Source: Liopterus haemorrhoidalis
Lineage: Eukaryota > Arthropoda > Insecta > Coleoptera > Dytiscidae
Reading direction: 5' to 3'
Length of the DNA: 64,000 nucleotides
Assembly (NCBI GenBank): GCA_963971575.1
Contig: OZ020616.1
Coordinates: 30,856,306-30,920,305, forward strand
Of the stretch, positions 33,002 to 44,370 are shown one piece after another (position 1 is the stretch's first letter; each line of letters opens with the position of its first letter). The translations under genes were made by a program, and so were the position numbers. Under the pieces are notes generated by a model. That model was given only the letters and a program-made list of their open reading frames with translations. It did no database searches and was not told where the DNA came from.

Positions 33002-34057
33002 AAGGGTTGGCTTAAGAAAATTTTCGTGATTATTTGATTAAAAAGAAATTGTATTTTAAGAGTTATATTAAGTAAAATTTAGTGCTCTTGCTTGACTATA
33101 TAAATAAAAAATGTTTTTTAAGGGTTGGCTTAAGTAAATTAAAGTGTTCTTTTGAATAAATAAATAAATAATGTATTTTAGAGTTGGATTATATACATAT
33201 TAGTGTTTTTTAAAATAAATTTAAAATTTTGTATTTTAAGGGGTGGATTAAGTTAATTTTAGTATTCATTTGAAGTCCAAAAAAAATCATTAAAGGGTTA
33301 GAACTAAGTCATTTTAGTGTTTTTTTAAATAAATATATTTTTTTATATTTTAAGGGATTAAGTGGCACCCCAAATTTTGGCTGCGCCCTAGGCAAGGTGC
33401 CTCCCGAAACCAGCGCCCCATATTTTAGCCGCGCCCGGGGAACAACATCCTCCGAAAGCGGCGCTTCATTCTTTAGCTGCGTCCGAGGCAAAAGCGCACT
33501 CACGAAAGTTGCGCTTCATATTTTGCCGCGCCCGCGGAAAAAAACTAACAAGCGTGGGGGCGCTTTTGCCTCGGGCGCAGCCAAAGAATGGGGCGCCGCC
33601 TTTGGAAGATGTTTATCCCCGGGCGAGGCCAAAATATAGGGCGCTGGTTTCGGGAGGCACTTTGCCTCGGGTGCAGCCAAAATATGGGGCGCCACTTAAC
33701 CCCTTAAAACATAAAAAAAAATATTTATTTAAAAAAACACTAAAAATGACTTGGTTCCAACCCTTTAATGTTTTTTTTTTTTGATTCATTCAAATTAATA
33801 CTAAAATTAACTTAATCCACCCCTTAAAATACAAAATTTTAAATTTATTTTAAAAAACACTAATATGTATATAATCCAACTGTAAAATAAATTTTTTATT
33901 TATTTATTCAAAAGAACACTTAAATTTAATTAAGCCAACCCTTAAAAAACATTTTTATTTATATACTCAAAAGAGCACTAAATTTTACTTAATATAACTC
34001 TTAAAATACAATTTCTTTTTAATCAAATAATCACGAAAATTTTCTTAAGCCAACCTT
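33002..34057. repeat. 1.06 kb palindrome (inverted ~500 bp arms)
   Basis: Left arm 33002-33503 and right arm 33552-34057 are inverse copies around a spacer of about 48 bp. The outer two thirds of each arm are degenerate units of about 65 bp (TTTTAAGGGTTGGCTTAAGT type). The inner third is GC-rich with GCGCCCCATATTTT- and GCGCCCGAGGCAA-like units. Arms differ by substitutions and small indels, so it is old enough to have diverged. It lies directly before hAT transposase sequence. Confidence 0.93.
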
Positions 34058-34079
34058 AACTACACGTACGTGAAGAAAT

Positions 34080-35208
34080 AAGAAAGACATGTAGATAGCA
34101 TCGAAGCAGACGAAACTATATCATCAGGAACAGAGAAATTTCGTATAAGAACATTTTTGCGTTGATTTCCTTAAATCTGCATTAAACAACCGAATATCTG
34201 CGTATGTAGAAGTATATGAAAAATTTAAAGTAGTTTCAAGTTCATGTCCAATGGCATCACAAAAATTAAGAAAGAAGCAATCAAATTAGCAGAAAATTAT
34301 CCAACATTTAGAAAAGGACGTATTTCCCGAAGAACTAATCCAATTCGTCCAGTATGCAAACAAAAAAATTGTATAAGAGCATTGGCACAGGCTGCAACTT
34401 GAAAGAAGCTTCCCTAATGTATCAGCTGCTTTACGGATGCACCTTTGTTTGATGGTGACAAATTGTTGCGGTGAACGTTCGTTTAGTAAGCTATCGCTTA
34501 TTAAAAACAGACCTAGATCTACAATGGGACATCAACGCTTAAGTAACTTAGTACTCCTAAGTACAGAAAGTGAAAAAATGCAGAAAATTTCCTTAAGTTA
34601 GTTTTACACAGTTCAATTAATTGATCAACAAATTGATCAAGTTTTTTATCAATTAATTGAAAAATTTATTGGTAACCTTGGGAACAAAAACGTTACTTTA
34701 CAAACATCAATTTATTTATCAATTTTTTTGAAAATTTTTACATTACCAACTGTAAAACATGTTGACATATTTGTCAAAATGAAAATATTGAAAAAATCTT
34801 CACAAAATTACGAGCTGTGAACAAAAACAAAAGAAATAAACTAGATGATGATAAATTAGAACGTTTGAGGTTATGTTAGATTTGAAACCGAAACAAAAAT
34901 AATATGTTTCGAGGTTATGCTACAACTAAACAGTTGGCAATATCTTAACAGATAAAAATATACCTAGAATTAACTAAAAAATTGATGAAAAATTGACGAA
35001 AAATAGAACTTTCTAATATAAATTGATCAAATTTTTTGTCAATTAATTGTTCAATTAATTGACGAAAATTTTACGCCTTACACACATCAATTAATTGAAT
35101 GTCAACTTTTTCAATTAATTGATCAATTAATTGAATCGTGTAAAACCCACTTTAGACGTAATTATTGAAAATTACGCCAATGCAAAATTAGAAAAAAATA
35201 AAAAATAA
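34080..35208 (+). pseudogene. hAT transposase C-terminal remnant split by a MITE
   Basis: Blocks in order: YEKFKVVSSSCPM-like sequence near 34215, HRLQLERSFPNVSAALRMHL, VTNCCGERSFSKLSLIKNR and RSTMGHQRLSNLVLLSTESE, ending KMQKISL. After the MITE the frame resumes as LDVIIENYANAKLEKNKK and stops at 35206-35208. The C-C-x-E-R-S-F-S-x-L-x-x-I-K-x-x-x-R-S-x-M block is the hAT dimerisation domain. Several stops precede it, so it is non-functional. Confidence 0.9.
34596..35151. mobile_element. Harbinger-type MITE inside hAT ORF
   Basis: The ends AGTTAGTTTTACACAGTTC and GAATCGTGTAAAACCCACT form an inverted repeat flanked by TTA (34593-34595 and 35152-35154). Removing it with one TTA restores the hAT frame. 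The interior is dense with CAATTAATTG and TTGATCAA palindromes. It is 556 bp and non-coding. Confidence 0.93.
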
Positions 35209-36179
35209 AAAATTCGAAACTTTATTATCAAACAAGAATAGTCGGCCTCCTCTTAACAAATAATGCAAGAAATTGGGACACAATAGAAAAAAATAAAATA
35301 TTATTATTAGTATTCAAGTATGTTTTACATTGCGTCCTTTGTATAAGAAAGTAACAAAATATATAAACGCATTTTATAGTTTGCTGCAAGTCTATTTTAG
35401 GGACATATGTTAAATTAAAAATGTGCCCCTCCCCTTACATCAACCGCCCCGGCCCCCCCTGATGCTTAATCCGGTCTCACGTGTAGATAATAATACTGTT
35501 TTGGCTTTTTAAAACCTGACATCTAGTCAATTTGGTATGCTGTACAATGAACACTACTTATTTTTATCTATATTCGAATCAATAATTTGTACAGTAATTT
35601 TATATTTTACAATTTATTTTCGCTGACATAAAAATGTTTACGTCATGAATACAGAACGTTATACTAAAATAAATCAAGATTATGCTTCCGTGACTCTGAT
35701 TGCAAACTTATAATTATTTCATGTCTTCCAAGAATATAACATTTCTAGGACTCAATTTGATTGGTTAACTAAATTACCTGAACAATGGAATTGTTAATTG
35801 AATGGTTTAGCGGGTATAAAACGCATAATTAAACGCTAAAATTGTCATTTATTACAAAATGAGAAGTAAATAAAATAAGTGACGTTATTTTAGTACTTAT
35901 TTAACGTACATATTATACACTCTTACCGTTTAGGCGATTTCGGTTTTTAAGAAAGTCTAGGCGATGGCTTTAGTTTTCCTGGGGATTGAAACCAGGAAAA
36001 TTTTAATTTTTATTTAACAGAAAAAATATATAAATAAATGAAAAGCACAATACAATTCCTGAAAATAAATTAAAGTTGCAAGCGTATTTACCGACGATCT
36101 GGTTAGTTAGTTAATTAGTTCCAATTAGAAACCAATTAGAAAACGCTTTCCAATTAGAAACCTATGTACCAAAATAAAG
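35209..36179. other. hAT right end, then no gene seen
   Basis: At 35421-35480, GTGCCCCTCCCC followed by CCGGCCCCCCCTGATGCTTA and ATCCGG is probably the right terminus of the hAT whose transposase ends at 35208. The rest, to 36179, is AT-rich with no recognised feature. Confidence 0.5.
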
Positions 36180-37175
36180 TGTTATAACTCAAGAAATACA
36201 AATGTTTTTATAATTCACCCTGAATGCATATTCACCCATTTAGGGGTTGATTAGGGCAAAATCGTGAATTTCTGTTTTAAACATTTGTATGGGTAACCTT
36301 TGTAAGCAAAAACCAAGTCGATATCTTATTGAGCCTAAGAGATATTGCGGCATCCTTAAATCAAATTTCACCCCATTTTACTACTTAAAAATCGAATTTA
36401 AAAAACTCCCTTCTTATTGGTTTCTTACGTCATGTAAGCTCCGAATTTCATGTCTTAATATCCATTGGATTTTCTATCGAATAAAAAATACCAGTTTACC
36501 CCTTTAGGGATGAAACTTAAAAAAATTGTCAAAATACTTGCTTTTAAAAAGATTTTGAAAAAGGTGTTTTGAAAAAGAGATGTATATGCCAAAGATGAAT
36601 GTTATAACTCAAAAAACAGGAAAAACTACTGGTACTATAATTAATCCCGTTTGGAGTGCAATGAGACGAAATCATGAATTTAAAAAAAAATTATTGTATG
36701 GGTGAAATCATATTTGACCCTTTTTAGCCCCTTAGAGGTCGACTTTCGAAGAATATCTTCTTAGTGGGTGCTTATGTCATGGAAGGAATCAACTTTGCGA
36801 ATTTCATATATCTATGTCAAAGGAATGTTCTACCGAATAAAAAATATCCATTTACCCCTTTAAGGGTGATTTCAAAAAACTGTCAAAACCATTTCGAGAC
36901 ATTTTAAAAAGACACCTATGTACCAAAAATAAGTTTTTAGGTATTTGTATGGGTAATTATTGTAAGCAAAAAGCAAGTCGATATCTTATCGGTCCTAAGA
37001 GATATTCAGGAATTCGTGAAATCACATTTCACCCCTTTTCATCCCCAGGAGTGGAATTTCGAAAAATCCCTTCTTAGTGGGTGCTTTCGTCATGAAGGGA
37101 ATATTTTCTCTGAATTTCAAGTTTCTATGCCCAGGGGTTCGGGCTGGGCGGTGATGAGTGTGTCAGTCAGTCAGG
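36180..37175 (+). repeat. Degenerate dispersed repeat, ~3 long units
   Basis: Phrases recur at a spacing of roughly 350-420 bp: CTATGTACCAAAAATAAG, AAGCAAGTCGATATCTTAT, CTAAGAGATATT, TTTCACCCC, CCCTTCTTAGTGGGTGCTT and TTTACCCCTTTA. It ends GGCGGTGATGAGTGTGTCAG plus TCAGTCAGGACATG, a common 3' end of insect interspersed repeats. Superfamily unknown. Confidence 0.7.
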
Positions 37176-37178
37176 ACA

Positions 37179-37299
37179 TGACCAGTTGCTATATGATTTA
37201 ACTCAAGTCAAAACGACATATAAAAACATATTATTTTAACGTGAGTTAGGGATAACTTGAGTTAAAACATATAATTTGTTCTTTATTAGCAACCGTCCA
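37179..37299. mobile_element. Short inverted-repeat MITE, copy 3
   Basis: GACCAGTTGCTATATGATTT faces TTAGCAACCGTCC, with internal TTTAACTCAAGT and AACTTGAGTTAAAAC. It matches copies at 1656 and 53238. Confidence 0.58.
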
Positions 37300-38347
37300 G
37301 AAATAAAACAATAAAGACAAATAAAATCATATATACAGACTCTTTAAATAAAGTCTTGCACGGACAAATACAAATAAAATAAAATAAAAGTCTGTTCTAA
37401 AATTTGAACAGGCTCAGGGTTATGGTAAGAGGCTGTAAAGAAGCAAGTTGTCATCGATCAAAACAAATAACACAATAAATAAGGTGCAAAATTTCATACA
37501 TAAAACAATAAGTTCCCTCAGGAAAAGTATCAGCCTCTCCGTGAGTATCATGTAGTCACCTAAAACAACTGAGTTAAAATGTGTATTCCTTATACCCTTT
37601 CCACAATAGAATTTTAAGACGAGTGAACTTAAGGTTGCATGTTTACATCGGTTCGCTTTCGCACTTGATGTTTAAATCTCCGATGCTGCCTTCTGCTACA
37701 GTAATTTTGTTCTTAAGTTACCGTCAGGAACTATTTCATTTGAACTGTCCCCGCAGACGCACATTTTGAATTATTATTAAACACATATGGATATTTCATT
37801 CCATTCTAAAATAAAGATACTACAATAAAGAATATATTACACTTGTATAAACATATAAGTCGATACATTTTATCTCAATTATTGTAGCTCTGTATTGTAT
37901 TAAATACATTATTAAAATAAATAATTTTATTATAACAATAAGTATAAACCTCTTATAACGTCGATATAATACAGTATTCTTGTTTATGATAATACAAAAT
38001 GTTGACAGCACAAATTCAAATCGTATTTTTTATAATCGTATGTAATAGAAATTATGTTGGCAATGCGAAATATGTTTAACACACATATTTGCGTACTAAA
38101 GTTTGCTTGATTTAAACCGAGGCTATACGCTTTCACTTCAACACTTTAACTCACCTTAACTTTAACACCAAAACTTAAACATCTGGTGTGAAATGAGTAT
38201 AAGAATTGGGTATACCCACGGATTTTAAATAGAAATAATTTGTTTCAGAAAAATAAACTCTTTTACTTTTCTGTACGAAGTACTGAGTGAACCAGTTCAA
38301 GACTTAAAATAAAGATTTAAAATAATTTTTTTATTTTCTATGCTTGA
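37300..38347. other. No gene seen
   Basis: AT-rich with no recognised exon, element boundary or RNA gene. Confidence 0.45.
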
Positions 38348-38355
38348 ATCAGGAG

Positions 38356-38627
38356 CAGGCGCGCACCCAAGTATTTTCTTGGGGGGGGGGGCTTAGAAGA
38401 CATAATTATTTAAAAGATTAAAAAGGTTCTCACTTCTAAACTAGTGAACTAAAGTGATACCTAAAAAAGTCCTCATTTCTAAAATATAAGTATATAAGTG
38501 ATGACCTAAAAAAAAAGGTCCTCACCTACATACATTTTGACAAAAACACGTACAAACCACGTGTTTTTGGAGCTCTTCGGTGGGGCTCAAGCCCGTGTGC
38601 CCTCCCCTCCCTCCAAGTGCGCGCCTG
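38356..38627. mobile_element. Non-autonomous hAT
   Basis: The ends CAGGCGCGCACCCAAG and CTCCAAGTGCGCGCCTG are flanked by ATCAGGAG and ATCTGTAG (6 of 8). The interior carries an inverted version of the GGACC(T)n unit (CCTAAAAAAAAAGGTCCTCAC). A G-run of 11 follows the left end. Similar ends at about 50790 and 51340 suggest more copies. Confidence 0.78.
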
Positions 38628-38719
38628 ATCTGTAGATGAATGAAAATTTTTAACATATGGATGTAATAAATAAATACGTACATCGTTTTTTAAGATTTCG
38701 TAAATATGACCAAAAAGCT

Positions 38720-39180
38720 ATTATAACGTTTCTTATGTGTTTGTCTCTCTGTTTGATAGAAATTGTGGCTACACGGCTGAACATAGAAAGTTGAAATTTG
38801 GCATGCTTGTACAACTCTTTGACCCACATATAAAAAAAATGTAGGAGACAAAACATATTGTGGGACAAATATAAATAAATATACCTACATCCAACGAAAT
38901 TTTTTTTTTTAATTTTCACTGGGGCTTCAAATGAAATCTCTTAGGGCCGGTTTCTGAAAGCTTAGCTGAGTTTAATGTTTTGGTTAAGCTCGGTTACAAT
39001 ATAACAATCCCATATTATAGCAATCATTTTCTAACCATTTGGTTATAGTTAACTAAGCTTTCAGAAATCGGCTCTTAATGTCTGGATAAACAAACAATTT
39101 TTCTTTTTGAAAATTTTTTCCGTAAATGTGTCAATAAACTTTTGTCTCCCTCCTTATTTCCCAGAGGGATTCATCTAAAA
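38720..39180 (+). repeat. Dispersed repeat, interrupted by a MITE
   Basis: GAAATTTGGCATGCTTGTAC, then CTTTGACCCACATATA and TCAAATGAAATCTCTTA recur at 43530-43610, 45480-45530 and 50890-50960. The 38944-39074 MITE splits this copy. It reads like a retroelement 3' UTR; clade unknown. Confidence 0.72.
38944..39074. mobile_element. Harbinger-type MITE
   Basis: GGGCCGGTTTCTGAAAGCTT faces AAGCTTTCAGAAATCGGCTC, with TTA duplications at 38941-38943 and 39075-39077. It is 131 bp. The related repeat at 50890 provides an empty site (ACCTCTTAGAGCGCGG). Confidence 0.93.
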
Positions 39181-41230
39181 ATATAATTTATTTTTTTTGA
39201 TAATGTACATTAATGTGAACCGAAATACTTCAACAGGATTTTTTTGTGCAGTATTGTAATAGACCCTTAGCGTGATTATTTTTTATGAATATTAGAAAGT
39301 TTTTATACACATTGGAATATTTAATTTTGCAAATTACGTTATGTTTTTGGCTAAAAATAATTTAAAATACTTTTACATTTGAAATTTTTTGTTAGTGTGA
39401 CGTGTATTTTCTAATTATTAGTATTTTACGTACATTTATTATCTCAGTCTTGAGTGCATGAACGTTCATGCATTCATGTTATCTGTTGCTAATATTGTCA
39501 TAAAGTTTGTTTATGTCATTTTATCTTTTGATCATCTGTTTTAAAAATTAACGAAAGTTACGTGTAAATTTCGGCAAGACTCGCATTATTTGGACAAGCT
39601 GTAAACCATGTTGTTGGAAGACAGGTTTTGCAAACAAACTTGTAACTGAAATTGTAAAAAAAAATGCTTTTCATTTTAGAAAATCTTGTTGGAATTTCCT
39701 TTTCAACATGATAACTAAGTTTCAAAAATATATTAAAAAAAAAAAAAAATTATATTTGACTGTATATTCGACTGTATATATGACTGTATATTTGACGCTT
39801 TCTATTGCTCCAATAATAACTCTCGCGATTAGTGAAGCAATTACTATTATGAAACTTGTAACAAATGTAGGAAAATTAAAAAACGATTTATAATTTTCTG
39901 ATTTTTTTATACCTGCATTTTATGATTTATTTGAAAGTTAATTCCACGTAAATATTTGACTGACAAATATCGAATATTCTGCCACTTTATAATTCCTAAC
40001 AATATAATCAATATGATAATAAATATTTATTCACAAAGTCATTGTATGGCTTTAACATATCAGATAAATTGTTTCGTGCGATTCAGGTTTATATTATTAA
40101 TACTAATATTTATTATGACCATTTAGGGAAAGTAAATATATCTGAATTTGTTTACTTAATTATTATACTTAAGCTGCCTGTAACAAGTGAATGGAATGCA
40201 ACTGTATGAATTTAATTAGCACATCGTAACTAGGCTATGGTCAATGTGGCCCCCGTTATGGGCGCCGAAAATATTAAGGTGCTTTTTGGCTCCTTTATAT
40301 TTTTGGTGTGCTGACAATACACTGCAGCAGGCTGTTGCTATGTATACAGCGAAATTGATTGAAGGTATCCAAAAATGAGGTAGAATATTTTCAAAGTCAA
40401 TCTAAATACTCAATAACTATCTTACAACAATATCAAATTTTAGAAGAAATAGTTAAATTGGACCTGTGCGAATAATATCCTAATATAGTACATCCTAATA
40501 ATATCACACAAATATATATATATACTGAGTATTTTAAAATACATAAATAAAAATAAATTTGATCTGGAAATTATCAACCATACATATAATACATGAAATA
40601 AAGATAACAAAAAACTTATTAAAACACACAAATGTATAGAACAACACCAACTTTCATAGATCAGCACTATATGCTTAAAATCCATAATTAATTTTCATAT
40701 TACGTAAGAGAAAATCACCTACGGGTAACTCAAAAAATTCCTGAAGCACACAAAAAAAAAAATTGGGTACCACAACTAGAAGTTGTGGTAGGGTTTAAAA
40801 AAAAATATATATGGTAGTGTTTCTGTACTTTTCTTACAGAATTTTTGAATAATTTGCACATTTATTTATACACTAGCAGACCAGTTGCCAACAACGTTGG
40901 CAAACTGATATCAAATAAAAATCAATATAAGGAAACAATTATTAAAATTTGCGTGATTCTGTGTATATTAACAAAACAAAAACGTTTCTTGATTATACCT
41001 ACGAAATCCAAAAAAGGTCACTGTCTGTCGTTTAAAAATTAATATCGAGCCGGATACGGCCCGCGAGCCATATGTTGGACATCAATAGTATAGTTGTTTC
41101 TGATTATACCTATAGGAAAGCCTAAAAAGCAGCTCAATGCGTGTGGTTTAAAAATCAGTATCGGGTCAGATGCTGCCTAGAAGAGGTCTAAGTAGGGATT
41201 TATAGAGCAATGTGGCGCATTTAACTTTGA
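39181..41230. other. No gene seen; possible hAT end at 40222
   Basis: A 13-bp repeat (GACTGTATATTTGAC type, 3-4 copies) lies at 39755-39797. CACATCGTAACTAGGCTATG followed by GCCCCCGTTATGGGCGCC at 40222-40270 resembles a hAT end also seen at 50555. No exon recognised, although upstream exons of the channel gene could be hidden here. Confidence 0.4.
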
Positions 41231-41234
41231 GTTT

Positions 41235-42125
41235 ATTTTATTTTATTTTATTTATTAAGAATAGGCTGTACAACAGGACGTACTCATAGAGCCGCCCCAA
41301 TTACTATACAACACAGATTACAATAATTGTTAACTAGTTATTAACATTGTTTAAGAAGTTAATAAATACATTTATGTTACAATACGCACAGATGTGAAAA
41401 TATAGAATACAATTTGAATATAATAATATAATAATATGATATAGGATTTGAAACACAATTTGAAGTGGTTAAAAAACTAATATTAGCTCAGTATATCAGA
41501 AGTCAATAAAAGCTCTAGACAGCGTTTTTTACATACGTATTTACAGGACAGCTGAAGATGTCGATGTGAAGTTTTGATTTTTTATTCATTAAGGGGAATA
41601 ATTGCTGTAACCTCGCGTAAGCTAATTGCAGTTTTTTATCTGTACGTTGGCTCTAGGTTAGACGAGTATCGAGGTGAATTCCTAAATATTTAAGCATCTC
41701 ATTTTTTGGATTCCATTGGAGTAGTTATTAGTAGGTTATTAGGTAATTATAATGTTCTGCAGATTTCTCACTCTTCTGAGACTATATCTTTGTTTCATAT
41801 TTTCCAGCATTTAACAGAATATTTCATGTGTTGAGCCATTTAGATATTGTGTCTGTAGCTATTTGAAGACCTTCTATAGCTATTTCTAGTTCAGAATGCT
41901 GTATTAGCAGAGCCGTATCATCAGCGAACATGGCTATAGTGGCTGTACTGGTCGGCATATCGCTAACAAATATATTAAATAGAATTGGGCTGAAAATACT
42001 TCCTTGTGGGACTCCTGCCTTTATATGTCTTACCAATACTTTCTAGATCTTCTGTAAGCTAATCTCTTCATATATTTTTCAAAAATTTCCTACTGGTCGA
42101 CGGTTGATAAGTATTTCTTATTATT
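41235..42125 (-). pseudogene. LINE reverse-transcriptase remnant
   Basis: On the - strand: AGVPQGSIFSPILFNIFVSD, then IAMFADDTALLIQ (catalytic F-A-D-D), then ATDTISKWLN, MLKYLGIHLDTRLT and KKLQLAYARLQQL. This is the palm and thumb of a Jockey-clade reverse transcriptase. Stops and shifts occur after KWLNT. It ends in an AAAATAAAAT-rich stretch near 41240. It lies within 85 bp of exon A of the channel gene. Confidence 0.92.
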
Positions 42126-42207
42126 TTTGTTTTTTTTTTTTCCCCCCCTTTATAAGTTAGTTTTCATATAAGATTACATAGATAATAATAAATATTTTTA
42201 TTTGCAG

Positions 42208-42284
42208 TGTACACAGAGCGTCCAGTCGAAATAAAAACAACACATTTCGACCTAGAACAGTTTTACCAGACCATTATGTAAAAG
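42208..42284 (+). CDS. LGIC exon A (N-terminal, pre-beta1)
   Basis: This 77 nt exon lies between a pyrimidine-rich TTTGCAG acceptor and an AAAG/GTAATG donor. Read with one carried nucleotide at each end it gives 25 residues ending LPDHYVK, the usual segment before the ligand-binding domain core. Only one frame is open. The next exon continues it as E-IRPPSP, which supports the splice choice. A second possible acceptor (ACACAG) lies 9 nt inside, so the 5' edge is less certain than the 3' edge. The preceding coding exon with signal peptide was not recognised. Confidence 0.78.
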
Positions 42285-42342
42285 GTAATGTATAAGCATA
42301 TCACCCATCAATATATAGATAACAATTTTCTTTGTCGTTTAG

Positions 42343-42442
42343 AGATTCGCCCACCCTCTCCTAAAGGCATTCCAGTTAATGTTGATTTCAGCATTTATAT
42401 TGTCGATATTAATTCAATAAACGTCGAGGATATGGACTTCAG
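42343..42442 (+). CDS. LGIC exon B (beta1 strand region)
   Basis: This 100 nt exon is separated from exon A by a 58 bp intron ending GTTTAG. It encodes IRPPSP, then GIPVNVDFSIYIVDIN, then VEDMDF, typical of the first beta strands of the Cys-loop extracellular domain. It ends with two carried nucleotides (AG) at an AG/GTAATG donor. The first nucleotide of exon C completes an arginine codon. Confidence 0.9.
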
Positions 42443-43685
42443 GTAATGTGTTATCAGGGCCGCCTTAATACGTACTGTAATTTTAGTGCTTAATATGTGA
42501 AGTTTCTGATCTAGTTTAGCCTTGTGACGGTTAGGGATTTTATGTACTGACCATTTTACCCTACGATGTGTTTTTTTGGATTATTAATTCAGTTCGTTCT
42601 TGGAGCGGGAAACTATGTCTACAAAGAAACGCCGGGACACATTTAAATCAAATAGTTTATTAACGGTCTAGTCATGCAGAGATACGACAAACATGTTTTA
42701 TTTATGCGTCTGATTGTGATGGGTTTCTTAGAATTTTAAGTTAAACACTAACATCCTTAACATGAATATAATATATCAATCGGTGAACAGATGTAACTCT
42801 CAAGTAGTGACCGAGTTTTATGACAACTAATCATGTCCTTTTGTATACCACTTGAGTAACTCGACTTTCTGGAGACACACCAGTTGGTCGCAGGTATAAG
42901 CGGTTAATGTCCTTTGAAGTTAATCTTTCTCTAAATTATTTGAATGCGTTATTCCAAAATAACAGAAAATTAAAAATAAAATTAAAAATTAAAATTAAAT
43001 GGGGTACCAGTGACTGTACCATCACAGCCTTATGATCTCTCATATATCGTTCTACACAATACTGAGTGCGGTGATACTCCGCGTACACCTACGTATTGCG
43101 TGTTGCATGTATCAACAGTTGAATGGGTCCTGCAATTTAATGTAACCTTCCGATTTCTGGTGGAAAACTATTAGGAAAAAATGCCGGCACCGGGAGCTGA
43201 ATCTACCATACCTTATGAACAGCTAGCCACACACGAACCAATTGCACTAAAGTTATTCTCAGCCTTATGATTTTTCATCTAATATATTAGTAGGTAAATT
43301 AGTATAGTAAAGATAGTACTTGTACTGTCAAGAATGAACTTGAGAAAGAAAAAACGTCATTCAACTGCAACGCTATCGGTTTGACTTATCTGACAACTTA
43401 GCTGACAACTTTACCCTGGACTCAATAAAGCTCAATGATTAAATACTTGGTGCTGGATTTAGCCTAACGCATAATCTGTGTCTCAGGGTTTTGTAACTAT
43501 GATTAAAGAACGTCACTCATGTATCTGTATGTCTACTTGAAATTGTGGGCAAACTGCTGGATGTAGACAATAGAAATTGGCATGCTTGTACAACTTTTTG
43601 ACCCACATATGGATTATAAATTAATAAAAATTCACACTTGACATAAATTTTTTAACAATAATTAGACAGAAAATAACATTTTCAA
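42443..43685. other. Intron sequence; no gene seen
   Basis: Start of the 5.6 kb intron. At 43010-43270, a repeat containing GCCGGCACCGGGAGCTGAAT looks like a decayed interspersed element, and at 43530-43610 lies a copy of the repeat seen at 38720. Nothing else is recognised. Confidence 0.45.
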
Positions 43686-43689
43686 TTTC

Positions 43690-44370
43690 TTCTACTTCTT
43701 CTAGTGCCTATCCGTTCCGGACGTTGGATATTATAATAGCAATCTTGACCATGTTAACGGCTGCTCAAAAGATCTGTGTAACTGTCGTAGAGAACCGTCC
43801 CCTCAAAGTTTTCAACCATGAAATACGTCTTCTGCTTGGACCTCTGTTACCAAGCATCTTTTCTTGCAAAATAAATTGCAAAAATCTATACCTATCACAA
43901 TTTCGTATAATGTGGTTTCGACATTTAACCGTATAAATGATTTCTGCCTTCCTGAGTTTCTCTAATACTGTCTTGTTGGTGACATGGTCTTTCCAAGAAA
44001 TTCTGAGGATTCGGCGATATGCTCACATTTCAAAAGCTTGTAGTTTTTTACTAGAGTTTACTGTTGATGAAAGCTGATCTCGCTGCTACAATGCGGCATC
44101 GAATTTCAAAAGTGTGTCCCACGTGTCATCGATATTGCATCCTAGATATTTAAATTTGCTGACTTATTTGACGGTTTCATGTTTTAAGTTTGGTTAGGGT
44201 TTTTGCTAACGGCCATGTATTAAGTCTTCCTAATATTTAGCCATAACTCGTATTCTTCATTGGTAATTACGCTTCCAGTAGTGATTGTAGCCCTTCTGGA
44301 CTATCGGCGAAAACTATTGTGTCATCAACGTACTGGATATTATTCATCATTTCTCCATTTAAGATAATAT
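43690..44370 (-). pseudogene. LINE remnant with YVDD
   Basis: On the - strand: NNIQYVDDTIVFADSPEGLQ (reverse-transcriptase catalytic Y-x-D-D), KFKYLGCNIDDTW, AYRRILRISWKDHVTNKTVL and FILQEKMLGNRGPSRRRTYF. The tail resembles the Jockey/CR1-like group whose copies end in an R-R-G-P-G-R-R-R motif. Many stops; it lies in a channel-gene intron on the opposite strand. Confidence 0.88.

Noticed and set aside
31986..35480. One large hAT from CAGAGCCGG at 31986 to the CCGG end at 35478
   Set aside because: The ends are only weakly alike and no target duplication matches, so I kept the pieces separate.
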